Origin: Porticoccaceae bacterium
Lineage (GTDB): Bacteria > Pseudomonadota > Gammaproteobacteria > Pseudomonadales > Porticoccaceae
NCBI GenBank assembly: GCA_021773435.1
Contig: JAJFKC010000032.1
Location: 1 to 46,739 of the forward strand
Direction of reading: 5' to 3'
Length of the DNA: 46,739 nt
Shown here: in pieces, positions 14,709 to 24,234 of the stretch
How the letters are laid out: each line of letters opens with the position of its first letter
How positions within the stretch are numbered: the first letter of the stretch is position 1
Position numbers and translations under genes: made by a program
Notes under the pieces: model-generated
Told to the model about the DNA's origin: nothing
The model's input: only the letters and a program-made list of their open reading frames with translations
The model's database searches: none

Positions 14709-16367
14709 TTAGTCGTGTTCTGCATGCCAAACGACTGGGTCAGTGAGTTCGAGGGCAATAAAATGCTGATAATGTTCTTCGAGCTGCTTTCGACGTATTT
14801 TTAATGTCGGCGTCAGGAAGTCATTTTCAATAGTCCAGGTTTCTTTGCTGACAATTAAGTGATCTAAACGTTGATGGCTTTCCAATGCTTCGTTAACTTC
14901 TGTCAGTATTGTGGCAAGACGTTCAGTGGTGTCGTCGCGATTTTCGGGGCCGTGGGAGTGCAAATGTTCGCTGAGCACAACGATAGCAATCGGTTGTTTT
15001 CTTCCTGAACCCAGCACGCAGGCGAGCTCAATGTCTGTATTACGACCGAGTAGATTCTCAATGGGCGCGGGGGATACATATTTACCTTTGCCAGTTTTAA
15101 ATTGCTCTTTAGCCCGACCAATAATTTTATAAGCACCATTGTGAACCACTTCACCCAGGTCACCGGTGTGAAACCAGCCGTCAGTAAAAGCTTCCTCGCT
15201 GGCTTCAGGATTGTTGTAATACTCGGTAAATACAGCATCGCCGCGAATCAATATCTCGCTGGAATCAGCCAGTTTCATCTCAACACAGGGCAAAGGCCGT
15301 CCGATGCTAGCTACTAAGCTTTGTTCAAAGGGAATAGTGGCGCAGGATAAACCGGAGGTTTCGGTCATACCCCAGCCTTCACTAATATTTATGCCCAGGC
15401 GGCTGTACCAATGCAAAATGCTGGGTGATATGGGTGCAGAACCTGAGCCAAATAATCGGCACTGGTTAAGCCCCAAACCTCGGCGGATTTTTCTCGCTAC
15501 CAGCTTGTTTATCAGAGGAATACGCAGCAGCCATTGAAGTTTTTGGTCGGGTAATTTGGTCAGTATTTCCGACTGAAATTTTGTCCATAGTCGGGGTACA
15601 GAAATAAAGTGTGTGGGTTGCCCATGCTTCACATCGTCAATAAAAGTATCTAGTGACTCTGTAAAGAAAACTTCTATGCCACCATAAATAGCGGACCACT
15701 CCACAGCGCAGCGTTCGGTGATATGGGCGAGAGGCAAGTAGGACATACTACGGTCTTGAGTGTTATAAGCGAAGATGTCGGCAGAGCAATCTGCAGAGGC
15801 GGCGATATTTTTATGGCTCAGCACTACGCCTTTGGGTAGGCCGGTACTGCCCGATGTGTAGACCAGGGTCATGGTGTCTTCTGGCGCAGGGTCTGCGGTC
15901 TGGTCTAATGGTGGATGTTCAGCCAACCAGGTATTCCAGTTAGCCTGAGCCCCGATGGTGGGATAGGGCATAGCGATGCGTAATAATTCGGGAGGTATGG
16001 CTTGTTGCGCTGGGTCGAGGCTATCGAGCTTGCCCACAAATATGGCTTTGGCCTGACTGTGGTTTAAGATATGCTCGATGGTTTCGACGCCCGCGGTCGA
16101 ATAGATAGGCACGCTAATCATGCCTGCCATCGTGATAGCGATATCTGCGATAAACCATTCAGCACAGTTTTTTGCGAGGATGCCAATACGATCTCCTGCT
16201 TGATAATTCTGTGCTAATAAGCCACTGGCAATGCGACGCGCCTGGTCATCAACCTCTCTCCACGTCAGTGTTCGCCAGATCCGATTGTCTGGCTGGTACA
16301 GGAAGTTTTTATCTGGGTGACTCGCGACTCGGTGAAGAAATTCCTGCAATGGTAGTCGATGTTCCAT
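14709..16367 (-). CDS. AMP-forming acyl-CoA synthetase (long-chain type)
   Basis: 552 residues of the adenylate-forming family. The phosphate-binding loop LVYTSGSTGLPKG lies near residue 170, followed by YLPLAHITER, GSGSAPIS, the SEGWGMTET motif near 335 and DGWFHTGDLGE near 394. GRAKEQFKTGKGKYVSP near 412 belongs to the C-terminal lid. It activates a carboxylic acid with ATP and CoA. Motif style (LPLAHI.ER) is that of long-chain fatty acyl-CoA synthetases. It could feed the acyl-CoA dehydrogenases nearby. It is transcribed toward the symporter pair, with a 147-bp gap. Confidence 0.9.
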   Translation of the reverse strand: MEHRLPLQEFLHRVASHPDKNFLYQPDNRIWRTLTWREVDDQARRIASGLLAQNYQAGDRIGILAKNCAEWFIADIAITMAGMISVPIYSTAGVETIEHILNHSQAKAIFVGKLDSLDPAQQAIPPELLRIAMPYPTIGAQANWNTWLAEHPPLDQTADPAPEDTMTLVYTSGSTGLPKGVVLSHKNIAASADCSADIFAYNTQDRSMSYLPLAHITERCAVEWSAIYGGIEVFFTESLDTFIDDVKHGQPTHFISVPRLWTKFQSEILTKLPDQKLQWLLRIPLINKLVARKIRRGLGLNQCRLFGSGSAPISPSILHWYSRLGINISEGWGMTETSGLSCATIPFEQSLVASIGRPLPCVEMKLADSSEILIRGDAVFTEYYNNPEASEEAFTDGWFHTGDLGEVVHNGAYKIIGRAKEQFKTGKGKYVSPAPIENLLGRNTDIELACVLGSGRKQPIAIVVLSEHLHSHGPENRDDTTERLATILTEVNEALESHQRLDHLIVSKETWTIENDFLTPTLKIRRKQLEEHYQHFIALELTDPVVWHAEHD

Positions 16368-16503
16368 TTCAGCTTTCCTCAGTTCAGACTCATATTTGGA
16401 TTATTTTTTATTGGCAGATAGAAATGTAGTTGTAATTTGACGCCTGGGATTGGCAGTTTTTAAACCCTTGGTGCGTTTAGGTATTTTCGGGGTGCCAGGA
16501 GAC

Positions 16504-17307
16504 TTAGATCAGTTGGCCAAGGTGCTTGCCGACTGTTTGCAGAGTTGGTTTTAGCAAGCGCGGTGTCGCGGCAACGATATGGCCTGACTCCAGAAAGTTG
16601 TTACCCCCTTGAAAGTCTGCGATCAGTCCACCGGCTTCCTGGATAAGTAATACCCCTGCGGCGATGTCCCAGGGTTTGAGATACATTTCCCAAAAGGCGT
16701 CGTAACGGCCTGCGGCCACATAGGCCAGATCGAGAGAGGCTGCGCCCATGCGTCGTATACCGGATGACTGATCCGCCAGGGCAGCCATAGTCATCAAATA
16801 CGGTGACATATTGTCGAAAGGCTGGCCACTAAAAGGTATGCCGGTGGCATAGAGAGCACCCGCAGCATCTATTCGGCCTGATACCCGGATGCGACCGCCA
16901 TTAAGGTAGGCACCCCGACCGCGGCTGGCGGTGAATTCCTCTAGCTTGACCGGATCGTAGACTATCGCATGCTCAAGTCTGCCAGCCTGTCGAAACGCTA
17001 TGGATATGGCGTAGTGGGGAATGCCGCGAATAAAATTGGTGGTGCCATCGAGAGGGTCGATGACCCATTCTGAGGCGCTGTCTGTGCCTTCATGAAAGCC
17101 GGTTTCTTCACAGAGAATGCTGTGGTCAGGGTAGGCTTTGCGCAAATGATAAATAATTTCATTTTCGGCAGCCCGATCAACTTCGGTGACAAAATCGTTT
17201 CGACCTTTTTCGTCGATCTTGATGCGGTCAAGTTTTGACGAAGCCTTGATGATCAGTTCGCCAGCACTGCGAGCGGCTTGCAAGGCGATATTGATCATCG
17301 GTTCCAT
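16504..17307 (-). CDS. suhB: Inositol-1-monophosphatase family protein SuhB
   Basis: 267 residues, the normal SuhB length. Metal-binding motifs are clear: EETGFHEG near 67, DPLDGTTNFIRGIPHYAIS near 84 and the C-terminal WDIAAGVLLIQEAGG near 213. The protein hydrolyses inositol phosphate and in enterobacteria also takes part in rRNA transcription antitermination complexes. It is divergent from trmJ with a 213-bp shared upstream region, an arrangement conserved next to isc in many gammaproteobacteria. Confidence 0.92.
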   Translation of the reverse strand: MEPMINIALQAARSAGELIIKASSKLDRIKIDEKGRNDFVTEVDRAAENEIIYHLRKAYPDHSILCEETGFHEGTDSASEWVIDPLDGTTNFIRGIPHYAISIAFRQAGRLEHAIVYDPVKLEEFTASRGRGAYLNGGRIRVSGRIDAAGALYATGIPFSGQPFDNMSPYLMTMAALADQSSGIRRMGAASLDLAYVAAGRYDAFWEMYLKPWDIAAGVLLIQEAGGLIADFQGGNNFLESGHIVAATPRLLKPTLQTVGKHLGQLI

Positions 17308-17397
17308 GGGTATTCCAGAGCATTGTTTCGAGGGTCGCGGAGTGTAACAAAATCAGGCTCTCGACTAATAGCTCGTTTATGTCTGGAGTCCTGCTCC

Positions 17398-17421
17398 GGG
17401 GTACAATCTTGAGGGTACAAT
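17398..17421 (+). promoter_or_regulatory. Direct repeat with two possible -10 boxes upstream of trmJ
   Basis: GGGTACAAT occurs twice (17399-17407 and 17413-17421). Each contains TACAAT, close to a sigma-70 -10 box. No clear -35 hexamer is placed upstream, so this is only a candidate start region for trmJ. Confidence 0.25.
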
Positions 17422-17520
17422 GCGCGCAATTTTTTGGGCTCATACTTACGTATTGATCCCGGTGCGCTATCGGTGTGTTCGTTCGGTGTGCTACTGAGTA
17501 GTAGAGGAACTGTGATCATT

Positions 17521-18309
17521 ATGGATCAACAAATTAACAATATCCGTGTGGTGTTGGTGAATACTAGCCACCCAGGCAATATCGGCGCTGCGGCGCGGGC
17601 GATCAAGAATATGAGCCTGGGTCGGCTCTATCTGGTCGCGCCCAAAGAGTTTCCTGCCGACCGAGCCGTTTGGCGAGCGGCCAATGCGGCGGATATTCTC
17701 GACCGCGCCGTGGTGGTCGAGAGCCTTGACGAAGCGATTGCAGATTGTGGGCTTGTCATTGGTACCAGTGCCCGAGATCGAACCATTCCCTGGCCATTGT
17801 TAAACCCTCGCGAGTGTGGTGAAAAGGTCTGGCACGAAGCTCACGAACAGGAAGTGGCTCTGGTCTTTGGCAGAGAAGATAGAGGCCTGACCAACGAGGA
17901 GCTACATAAATGTACCTATCATGTACATATTCCAGCTAATCCAGAATACAGTTCCCTGAATTTGGCGGCGGCGGTGCAGGTCTTGACCTATGAGGTGCGC
18001 ATGGCTGCACTGGCCGATGAGGGTAGCGCTTATGCTACCGCTAATGCGTGGGACGTGCCGCCAGCGAAGGTCAAAGAGCTGGAGCTTTATTACGAACATA
18101 TGGAGCAGGCTTTGGTGGATTTGGGTTTTCATGATCGCGCTAACCCCAGGCAGACTATGACCCGCTTGCGTCGGCTTTTTAATCGTATAAGGCCGGATAG
18201 TATGGAGTTGTCAATTATGCGTGGCGTGTTAACCGCTATTCAAAACGCTGTTTTTAGGCAAAAGCAGGTTGCCGAGCATAACGAAAACCCAGCATCTAAA
18301 GTTGATTAA
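17521..18309 (+). CDS. trmJ: tRNA (cytidine/uridine-2'-O-)-methyltransferase TrmJ
   Basis: 262 residues from ATG 17521. SPOUT-class motifs are NIRVVLVNTSHPGNIGAAARAIKNMSLG at the start, VIGTSARDR near 78, VALVFGREDRGLTNEEL near 113 and IPANPEYSSLNLAAAVQVLTYE near 139, which form the knotted SAM site. It 2'-O-methylates position 32 of tRNAs. An upstream in-frame ATG at 17434 adds sequence unlike the family and is rejected. Its stop codon lies inside the first IscR site of the next operon, so trmJ and iscR are nearly contiguous. Confidence 0.93.
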   Translation: MDQQINNIRVVLVNTSHPGNIGAAARAIKNMSLGRLYLVAPKEFPADRAVWRAANAADILDRAVVVESLDEAIADCGLVIGTSARDRTIPWPLLNPRECGEKVWHEAHEQEVALVFGREDRGLTNEELHKCTYHVHIPANPEYSSLNLAAAVQVLTYEVRMAALADEGSAYATANAWDVPPAKVKELELYYEHMEQALVDLGFHDRANPRQTMTRLRRLFNRIRPDSMELSIMRGVLTAIQNAVFRQKQVAEHNENPASKVD

Positions 18310-18322
18310 ATTAGTCGGGTAT
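18298..18322 (+). promoter_or_regulatory. IscR type-1 binding site, upstream copy
   Basis: By eye this 25-bp stretch fits the published type-1 consensus (ATASYYGACTRWWWYAGTCRRSTAT) at 23 of 25 positions; the right half TAGTCGGGTAT is perfect. It overlaps the trmJ stop codon and directly abuts the second site. Confidence 0.75.
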
Positions 18323-18347
18323 TTACTTGACTAAAAGAGTGGGTTAT
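18323..18347 (+). promoter_or_regulatory. IscR type-1 binding site overlapping the -35 box
   Basis: This 25-bp stretch fits the type-1 consensus at about 21 of 25 positions, with the left half CTTGACTAAAA intact. It covers the -35 hexamer, so [2Fe-2S]-IscR bound here would block RNA polymerase: the autorepression known for iscR. Confidence 0.65.
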
Positions 18348-18355
18348 TTGATAAT
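18327..18355 (+). promoter_or_regulatory. Sigma-70 promoter of the isc operon
   Basis: TTGACT (18327-18332), a 17-bp spacer and GATAAT (18350-18355) make a near-consensus promoter. Transcription would start near 18362, about 25 bases before the iscR ATG. Confidence 0.75.
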
Positions 18356-18386
18356 GCCGACTCTCAAGGCTTGACAGGTTTTCTGG

Positions 18387-18878
18387 ATGAAGCTTACTAC
18401 TCGCGGGCGTTATGCAGTGACAGCGATGTTGGATTTGGCGCTACACGGCAAGGATGGACCCATTAGCCTCGCCGATATATCTTCTCGGCAGGACATCTCA
18501 CTTTCCTATCTTGAGCAGCTCTTCGCCAAGTTGAGGAGGGGCGAGCTAGTTAGCAGTGTCCGCGGACCCGGTGGTGGCTATCGTTTAAGCCGCTCAGAAG
18601 AGGCCATCAATGTTGCCGATATTATCGACGCCGTCAATGAATCGACTGACGCTACCAATTGCGGCGGTAAAGGTATTTGTCAAAACGGTGAAATGTGTCT
18701 AACCCATCATTTATGGGATGACCTGAGCACTCAGATACACCTTTTCCTCAGTGGCATTAGTCTCGCCCAGTTGACCAGAAAAGAACACGTGCAATCGATT
18801 TGTGAACGTCAGGACGGTCATGAATCGGCGGCAAACAACCCTCAGAACTTGATAGAAACAGAGACGGTTAATGCATAA
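18387..18878 (+). CDS. iscR: Fe-S cluster-sensing regulator IscR
   Basis: 163 residues. The Rrf2-type winged helix-turn-helix is at 1-65 (MKLTTRGRYAVTAMLDLA, SLSYLEQLFAKLR, VRGPGGGYRL). Cys92, Cys98, Cys104 and His107 (CGGKGICQNGEMCLTHH) are the exact [2Fe-2S] ligand set of the E. coli protein. It represses the isc operon when clusters are plentiful, here through two adjoining sites ahead of its own gene. It is first in the operon, 54 bp before iscS. Confidence 0.96.
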   Translation: MKLTTRGRYAVTAMLDLALHGKDGPISLADISSRQDISLSYLEQLFAKLRRGELVSSVRGPGGGYRLSRSEEAINVADIIDAVNESTDATNCGGKGICQNGEMCLTHHLWDDLSTQIHLFLSGISLAQLTRKEHVQSICERQDGHESAANNPQNLIETETVNA

Positions 18879-18932
18879 GACTTTATCCAAAGCTGTCCAT
18901 AAGGCTTTCTATAAATTAGCGGAGCACTCGCA

Positions 18933-20147
18933 GTGAAACTGCCCATCTATCTGGATTATTCCGCAACAACGCCGGTTGATCCTCGAGTCGCTGCGCGAAT
19001 GGCAGAATGCCTGACCAGCGACGGTGTGTTTGGCAATCCGGCGTCCCGCTCTCATAGTTTCGGCTGGCAGGCCGAAGCGGCAGTCGAGGAAGCGCGACAG
19101 CATGTTGCGGATTTGATCAATGCCGATCCTCGGGAAATCGTTTGGACATCTGGCGCCACTGAATCAGATAACCTGGCCATAAAGGGTGTAGCGCATTTCA
19201 ATGCCGGTAAGGGCAAGCACATCATTACCTCCAAAATCGAACACAAGGCAGTGCTTGATACCTGTCGGCAGCTAGAGCGAGAGGGTTATGAAGTCACCTA
19301 TCTCGATCCTGATAGTGAAGGTTTAACCTCTGCTCAGGCAGTGGCCGATGCCATACGTGATGACACCACATTAGTGTCCATCATGCATGTCAATAACGAG
19401 ATTGGTGTGATCAACGATATAACCGCCATTGGTGAGTTGTGCCGTGAGCGTGGCGTGCTCTTTCACGTCGATGCCGCGCAAAGTGCTGGCAAAGTACCAA
19501 TAGATTTGGCAGTCATGAAAGTGGATTTGATGTCCTTCTCGGCCCATAAAATTTATGGGCCAAAGGGCATGGGTGCACTTTATGTGCGTCGCAAGCCACG
19601 GGTAAGAATCGAGGCGCAGTTGCATGGTGGTGGCCACGAGCGGGGTATGCGTTCTGGTACATTGCCGACCCATCAGATCGTCGGTATGGGTGAAGCGTTC
19701 CGCATTGCAAACGCAGAAATGGTTGAAGAAAACGAACGAATATCAGCACTTAAAGCGCGTCTTTGGGATGGCCTGAACACTATTGAAGAAGCGCATTTGA
19801 ATGGATCTCTTAAACATCGTGTTTCCGGCAACTTAAATGTCAGCCTGGCCTATGTTGAAGGTGAATCGCTGATTATGGCGCTTAAGGATCTGGCTGTATC
19901 TTCCGGCTCGGCCTGTACCTCGGCAAGTCTCGAGCCCTCTTATGTTCTACGTGCGTTGGGTCTTGAAGATGAGCTGGCGCATAGTTCCCTGCGTTTTAGC
20001 ATCGGTCGTTTTACCACCGAAGAAGAGGTGGATTTTACGATTGAAAAGGTGAAAGAGGCAGTGGAAAAGCTCCGTGAGCTGTCACCGCTGTGGGATATGT
20101 ACAAAGACGGTGTGGATTTATCGAAAATTGAATGGGCTGCGCACTGA
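18933..20147 (+). CDS. iscS: Cysteine desulfurase IscS
   Basis: 404 residues, same length as E. coli IscS. The PLP lysine is in [12 protein letters not shown] near 206, and the catalytic cysteine is in the loop [14 protein letters not shown] near 328. It takes sulfur from cysteine as a persulfide and hands it to IscU and to tRNA thiolation. The start is GTG at 18933, preceded by GCGGAG; the protein begins at the conserved [14 protein letters not shown]. Confidence 0.96.
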   Translation: MKLPIYLDYSATTPVDPRVAARMAECLTSDGVFGNPASRSHSFGWQAEAAVEEARQHVADLINADPREIVWTSGATESDNLAIKGVAHFNAGKGKHIITSKIEHKAVLDTCRQLEREGYEVTYLDPDSEGLTSAQAVADAIRDDTTLVSIMHVNNEIGVINDITAIGELCRERGVLFHVDAAQSAGKVPIDLAVMKVDLMSFSAHKIYGPKGMGALYVRRKPRVRIEAQLHGGGHERGMRSGTLPTHQIVGMGEAFRIANAEMVEENERISALKARLWDGLNTIEEAHLNGSLKHRVSGNLNVSLAYVEGESLIMALKDLAVSSGSACTSASLEPSYVLRALGLEDELAHSSLRFSIGRFTTEEEVDFTIEKVKEAVEKLRELSPLWDMYKDGVDLSKIEWAAH

Positions 20148-20192
20148 ACCGTATTTTTGCGGTTTACTGTTTACGAAGTAGGAGAATAAATC

Positions 20193-20582
20193 ATGGCATA
20201 CAGCGATAAAGTACTCGACCACTATGACAACCCCCGTAACGTCGGCAAGCTCGACGATAAAGCTGCCAATGTTGGTACCGGTATGGTCGGCGCGCCAGCC
20301 TGTGGCGATGTGATGCGTTTGCAAATTCAGATCAACAATGATGGCGTTATCGAAGACGCTAAATTTAAGACCTATGGTTGCGGTTCGGCCATCGCTTCCA
20401 GCTCATTGCTGACTGAATGGGTGAAAGGCAAGACCTTAGAAGACGCAGCCAAAATCAAAAATTCTGAGATAGCTGAAGAGTTGGCATTGCCGCCGGTGAA
20501 GATTCATTGCTCGGTATTGGCGGAAGATGCTATTCAGGCGGCCATTCAGGATATTAGAAGCAAGCAAGGGCAAGAAGGATAG
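20193..20582 (+). CDS. iscU: Fe-S cluster scaffold IscU
   Basis: 129 residues. The three cluster-ligand cysteines are in PACGDVM, YGCGSAIASSS and IHCSVLAED, and the HscA recognition motif LPPVK lies just before the third. Asp in ACGD, needed for cluster release, is present. It is where IscS sulfur and iron combine before transfer by HscAB. AGGAG precedes the ATG. Confidence 0.97.
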   Translation: MAYSDKVLDHYDNPRNVGKLDDKAANVGTGMVGAPACGDVMRLQIQINNDGVIEDAKFKTYGCGSAIASSSLLTEWVKGKTLEDAAKIKNSEIAEELALPPVKIHCSVLAEDAIQAAIQDIRSKQGQEG

Positions 20583-20660
20583 TTGAGCCTGACAACACGC
20601 TGAGCAGATAGCTATCAGTATTAAAAGCAGTATCGAGAGATATATTTAGAGGAAAACTTA

Positions 20661-20984
20661 ATGGCAATTTCAATGACCCCCGCAGCGGAACAACATGTCG
20701 AGCAGTACCTGCAAGGTCGCGGTCATGGCTGTGGAATTCGCCTGGGCGTGCGCACTAACGGCTGTTCCGGGATGTCCTATGTGCTTGAGTTTGTCGATCA
20801 GCCTGGCGAGGAAGACTCGGTCTTCGTGTCTGGGCAGGTCGAGCTATTTATTGACCCAAAGAGCCTGATTTACCTCGATGGTACCGAGCTTGATTTTGTC
20901 AAAGAAGGGTTAAACGAAGGTTTCCAATTTAATAATCCCAATGTCAAAAATGAATGTGGGTGCGGGGAGAGTTTTAACGTATAA
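20661..20984 (+). CDS. iscA: A-type Fe-S carrier IscA
   Basis: 107 residues. The three conserved cysteines are in NGCSGM near 35 and the C-terminal CGCGESF. It receives clusters from IscU and passes them to target proteins, especially [4Fe-4S] enzymes. GAGGAAAA precedes the ATG. Confidence 0.96.
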   Translation: MAISMTPAAEQHVEQYLQGRGHGCGIRLGVRTNGCSGMSYVLEFVDQPGEEDSVFVSGQVELFIDPKSLIYLDGTELDFVKEGLNEGFQFNNPNVKNECGCGESFNV

Positions 20985-21056
20985 CGCTCCTTTTTTGATC
21001 TTTGTCCTGGGCGTAGTCTTTGTTTCTTAGCCGATTTTCTTCGTAACTACCGTACC

Positions 21057-21590
21057 GTGAATTTTAGCCACAACTATTTCGAAATTTTTGATCTACCTAT
21101 TGTCTTTGAGATCGATAAGCAGTTATTAAAAGAGCGATATTTGGTCTTGCAGCGACAATTTCATCCCGACCGATATGCTGGGCAATCAGCTCAGCAACAA
21201 CGTCTGGCGGTGCAATCAGCCGCCGCAGTAAATCAGGCTTACGAGGCGCTGCTTTCCCCGGTAAAACGCGGTCAATATTTGCTTGAGATGGCGGGCATCG
21301 AGCCGGATAACGGCAACAAAACCACCTCGGATACCGGATTTTTAATGACGCAAATGAATTTGCGCGAACAGTTGGCGGACATTAATCAGGCCGGCGAGCC
21401 ATTTGCCCAGTTAGATATGCTCGAACAGCAGGTGCGGGCCGACGCCGACGCCTTAGAACAGGCTTTTGCGGATGAATATGATCGGAGTGATCTCGACGCT
21501 GCAGGCGAGACCCTGGCGAAGCTACAGTTTTACGGCAAGTTGCTGAGAGAGATCGAGGAACTAGAAGCGCATCTTGAGGAGAGCCTTTAG
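21057..21590 (+). CDS. hscB: J-domain co-chaperone HscB
   Basis: 177 residues. The N-terminal J domain has the HPD motif in QFHPDRYAG near 37, followed by a C-terminal helical domain (from about residue 90) that binds IscU. It stimulates the HscA ATPase. The start is a GTG (21057): the protein begins NFSHNYFEIFDLP as in the family. There is a 131-bp gap to hscA, longer than the other isc gaps, which contains a possible internal promoter (TTGGCT 21645-21650, TAGAAT 21667-21672). Confidence 0.93.
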   Translation: MNFSHNYFEIFDLPIVFEIDKQLLKERYLVLQRQFHPDRYAGQSAQQQRLAVQSAAAVNQAYEALLSPVKRGQYLLEMAGIEPDNGNKTTSDTGFLMTQMNLREQLADINQAGEPFAQLDMLEQQVRADADALEQAFADEYDRSDLDAAGETLAKLQFYGKLLREIEELEAHLEESL

Positions 21591-21721
21591 CCGTTTATGG
21601 CGAGCTCTTTAGCCAGTTGCATAACATTTTCTAATGGGCATTATTTGGCTATAGATTGTTTTGCCATAGAATATTTAGTCATCGACAGTAAACAGCATTA
21701 ACTCAACCAGGATTCCGTTAC

Positions 21722-23605
21722 TTGGCGCTTTTACAAATTTCAGAACCGGGCCAATCCCGCGCTCCCCACCAAAGCAAACGAGCCGTGGGTATTGACCTGG
21801 GTACCACCAACTCACTGGTAGCGACTGTCAGAAGCGGTAGCGCGGAAGTTCTCGCGGATCAGGCGGGTCAATCCCTGATGCCGTCAATCGTCCACTACGG
21901 CGAAGCTGAAGTGAGTGTCGGTTATGGGCTAAACGAACTAAGTATTCTCGACCCTCAAAACACTATAGTTTCGGTGAAACGGTTTATGGGTCGTAGCCAG
22001 AATGAACGTCTGCAAAATAGCACCGAGTTGGGTTATGAGTTGGCCGAAAACCGGGGTGGCATGCTGAGTTTTGTGACCCGTTGTGGAGTTAAAAGCCCGG
22101 TGGAAGTGTCGGCCGAAATTCTCAGCACACTAGCCCAGCGCGCTGAACTGGCGCTGGGCGGCCCCCTGGATGGAGCCGTTATTACCGTGCCAGCTTATTT
22201 CGATGAGGCACAACGTCAGGCGACAAAAGATGCAGCGCTATTGGCCGGAATTAAAGTGCTGCGTCTGCTTAATGAGCCGACCGCGGCCGCGATTGCTTAC
22301 GGTCTTGATAATAACGACTCAAGTGTTATTGCCGTTTATGACCTGGGTGGCGGGACCTTCGATATATCGATATTGCGTTTATCACGTGATGTTTTTGAAG
22401 TGTTGTCGACCGGAGGCGATACAGCCCTGGGCGGAGATGATTTTGATCGCGCCGTTGCCGACTGGATGACCAACTCGATGGCCGACCAGTGCGAGTCGGA
22501 GCAAAGCCTGGACGCAAAGCAATATCGAAGCCTGATCGCTACAGCGCGAGGTGCCAGGGAATCGCTATCGAGTGAGCCGGTTACCCCCGTCGAATTTGAG
22601 GACTGGACTGGCGAACTTGACCATAAACAGCTCAATGCCTGTGTCGATAATATGATTGACCGAACGTTGCGGGCTTCAAAAAAAGCCCTGCGCGATGCAG
22701 GCGTCGCGCTCGATGAACTCACTGCGGTTGTTATGGTTGGTGGCACCACCCGTATGCCAAGAGTTAGAGAAAAAACCGAAGCATTCTTTCAGCAGTCGCC
22801 TCTGGTCAATATCGATCCCGATACGGTGGTTGCCATGGGTGCTGCCCGTCAGGCGGATGTGCTGGTCGGCAATAAGCCTGGCGAGGAAATGTTGCTGCTT
22901 GATGTAGTGCCGTTGTCACTAGGCGTTGAAACTATGGGTGGGCTCGTGGAAAAAATAATTCATCGCAACACGACTATCCCGGTTGCCAAAGCCCAGGAAT
23001 TTACCACCTTCAAAGATGGGCAAACGGCATTAGCTGTGCATGTCGTCCAGGGCGAAAGAGAGCTGGTTGATGATTGCCGTTCGCTGGCCCGTTTTGATCT
23101 CAAAGGCTTACCGCCGATGGCGGCGGGGGCGGCAAAAATTCGCATCACCTATCAGGTGGATGCCGATGGACTATTAAATGTTACTGCCAAAGAGCTGACC
23201 AGCGACACTCAGGCCCGCATCGAAGTGAAACCTTCCTATGGTCTGGATGACCAGGAAATCGGCAAAATGCTACAGGAATCAATCGATCATGCCACCGAAG
23301 ATGTGCAACTCAGAGCCTTGCGCGAGCAGCAGGTCGAGGCGGATCGTCTGTTTGAAGACATTGACTCTGCCCTGATGCAGGATGGCGCAACTTTATTGAC
23401 GGACAATGAACTGCATTGTTTGCGAACCGGGTTAAAAGAGTTATCTCAGGTGCGCAACACCAGTACCGATCATCGGCAGCTCGGCAGACAGATCGAAGAC
23501 CTGGCCAAATTAAGCGAAGATTTTGCTGCCAGACGTATGGACGCCGCTATCAAGGGTGCGCTTTCTGGGCATCATATAGATGATTTTGACGAGGGTCATG
23601 ATTGA
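21722..23605 (+). CDS. hscA: Hsp70-type chaperone HscA
   Basis: 627 residues, typical for HscA. The nucleotide-binding domain has [13 protein letters not shown] at the start, [17 protein letters not shown] near 155, [13 protein letters not shown] near 205 and [13 protein letters not shown] near 335. The substrate domain starts at [17 protein letters not shown] near 390. It drives cluster release from IscU by binding LPPVK. The start is TTG at 21722. The stop TGA shares its last base with the fdx ATG. Confidence 0.95.
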   Translation: MALLQISEPGQSRAPHQSKRAVGIDLGTTNSLVATVRSGSAEVLADQAGQSLMPSIVHYGEAEVSVGYGLNELSILDPQNTIVSVKRFMGRSQNERLQNSTELGYELAENRGGMLSFVTRCGVKSPVEVSAEILSTLAQRAELALGGPLDGAVITVPAYFDEAQRQATKDAALLAGIKVLRLLNEPTAAAIAYGLDNNDSSVIAVYDLGGGTFDISILRLSRDVFEVLSTGGDTALGGDDFDRAVADWMTNSMADQCESEQSLDAKQYRSLIATARGARESLSSEPVTPVEFEDWTGELDHKQLNACVDNMIDRTLRASKKALRDAGVALDELTAVVMVGGTTRMPRVREKTEAFFQQSPLVNIDPDTVVAMGAARQADVLVGNKPGEEMLLLDVVPLSLGVETMGGLVEKIIHRNTTIPVAKAQEFTTFKDGQTALAVHVVQGERELVDDCRSLARFDLKGLPPMAAGAAKIRITYQVDADGLLNVTAKELTSDTQARIEVKPSYGLDDQEIGKMLQESIDHATEDVQLRALREQQVEADRLFEDIDSALMQDGATLLTDNELHCLRTGLKELSQVRNTSTDHRQLGRQIEDLAKLSEDFAARRMDAAIKGALSGHHIDDFDEGHD

Positions 23606-23952
23606 TGCCCGACACTGTAAAAATTATATTCTTGCCCCATGAAAGCATTTGTCCGGATGGTGTGGTGATTGAGGCTGAAGTCGGTGCCGGCCTTTGTCAG
23701 GCCGCGCTAAAAAATGGTGTCGATATTGAACATGCCTGTGAGTTGGCCTGTGCCTGCACCACTTGCCACGTACATATTCGTGAGGGGGCAGAGTCATTGG
23801 CTGAGGCCAGTGATCTGGAGGAAGATATGCTCGACAAAGCCTGGGGTCTGGATGTTGATTCAAGACTAAGTTGTCAGGTAATAGTATCAAATCAGGATTT
23901 AGTCGTCGAAATTCCAAAATACACAATAAATATGGTCTCGGAACGCCATTAA
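23605..23952 (+). CDS. fdx: [2Fe-2S] ferredoxin of the isc operon
   Basis: 115 residues from ATG 23605, which overlaps the hscA stop by one base (TGATG). An in-frame TTG just before it is less likely. Cluster ligands are in ACELACACTTCHV (three cysteines) and LSCQV (the fourth). It supplies electrons for cluster assembly. The residues between the cysteines match the ISC-type rather than the plant-type ferredoxins. Confidence 0.93.
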   Translation: MPDTVKIIFLPHESICPDGVVIEAEVGAGLCQAALKNGVDIEHACELACACTTCHVHIREGAESLAEASDLEEDMLDKAWGLDVDSRLSCQVIVSNQDLVVEIPKYTINMVSERH

Positions 23953-23968
23953 AAGAGTAGAATGAACG

Positions 23969-24169
23969 ATGAAAATGCAATGGACGGATGTAGCTGATAT
24001 TGCGATCGAATTGTCGGACGCTCGTGCCAATGTTGATCCACAATACGTCAATTTTGTCGACTTGCGGGCCTGGGTTTTGGCTTTGCCCGATTTTGATGAT
24101 GATCCGGATCGCTGCGGAGAAAAAATTTTAGAAGCGATACAAATGGCCTGGATTGACGAAGTCAGCTAA
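23969..24169 (+). CDS. iscX: IscX (YfhJ) frataxin-like regulator
   Basis: 66 residues, all family landmarks present: MQWTDVADIAIELSDARANVDPQYVNFVDL near the start and ALPDFDDDPDRCGEKILEAIQMAW. The small acidic protein binds IscS and modulates its activity with iron. It is the last isc gene, 16 bp after fdx. Confidence 0.95.
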   Translation: MKMQWTDVADIAIELSDARANVDPQYVNFVDLRAWVLALPDFDDDPDRCGEKILEAIQMAWIDEVS

Positions 24170-24234
24170 AACTCAATCCAGATAAACCTGCGGAAAAGTG
24201 CCGAAATAGGCGTATAGGACAAGGACTGCAGTTT

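Noticed and set aside
14545-14730. 61-codon minus-strand frame between DUF4212 and the acyl-CoA synthetase
   Set aside because: Overlaps both neighbours, no family resemblance and no start signal.
17434-17520. Longer TrmJ N-terminus from ATG 17434
   Set aside because: The extra 29 residues do not resemble TrmJ, whose conserved start lies at 17521, and the region contains the likely promoter.
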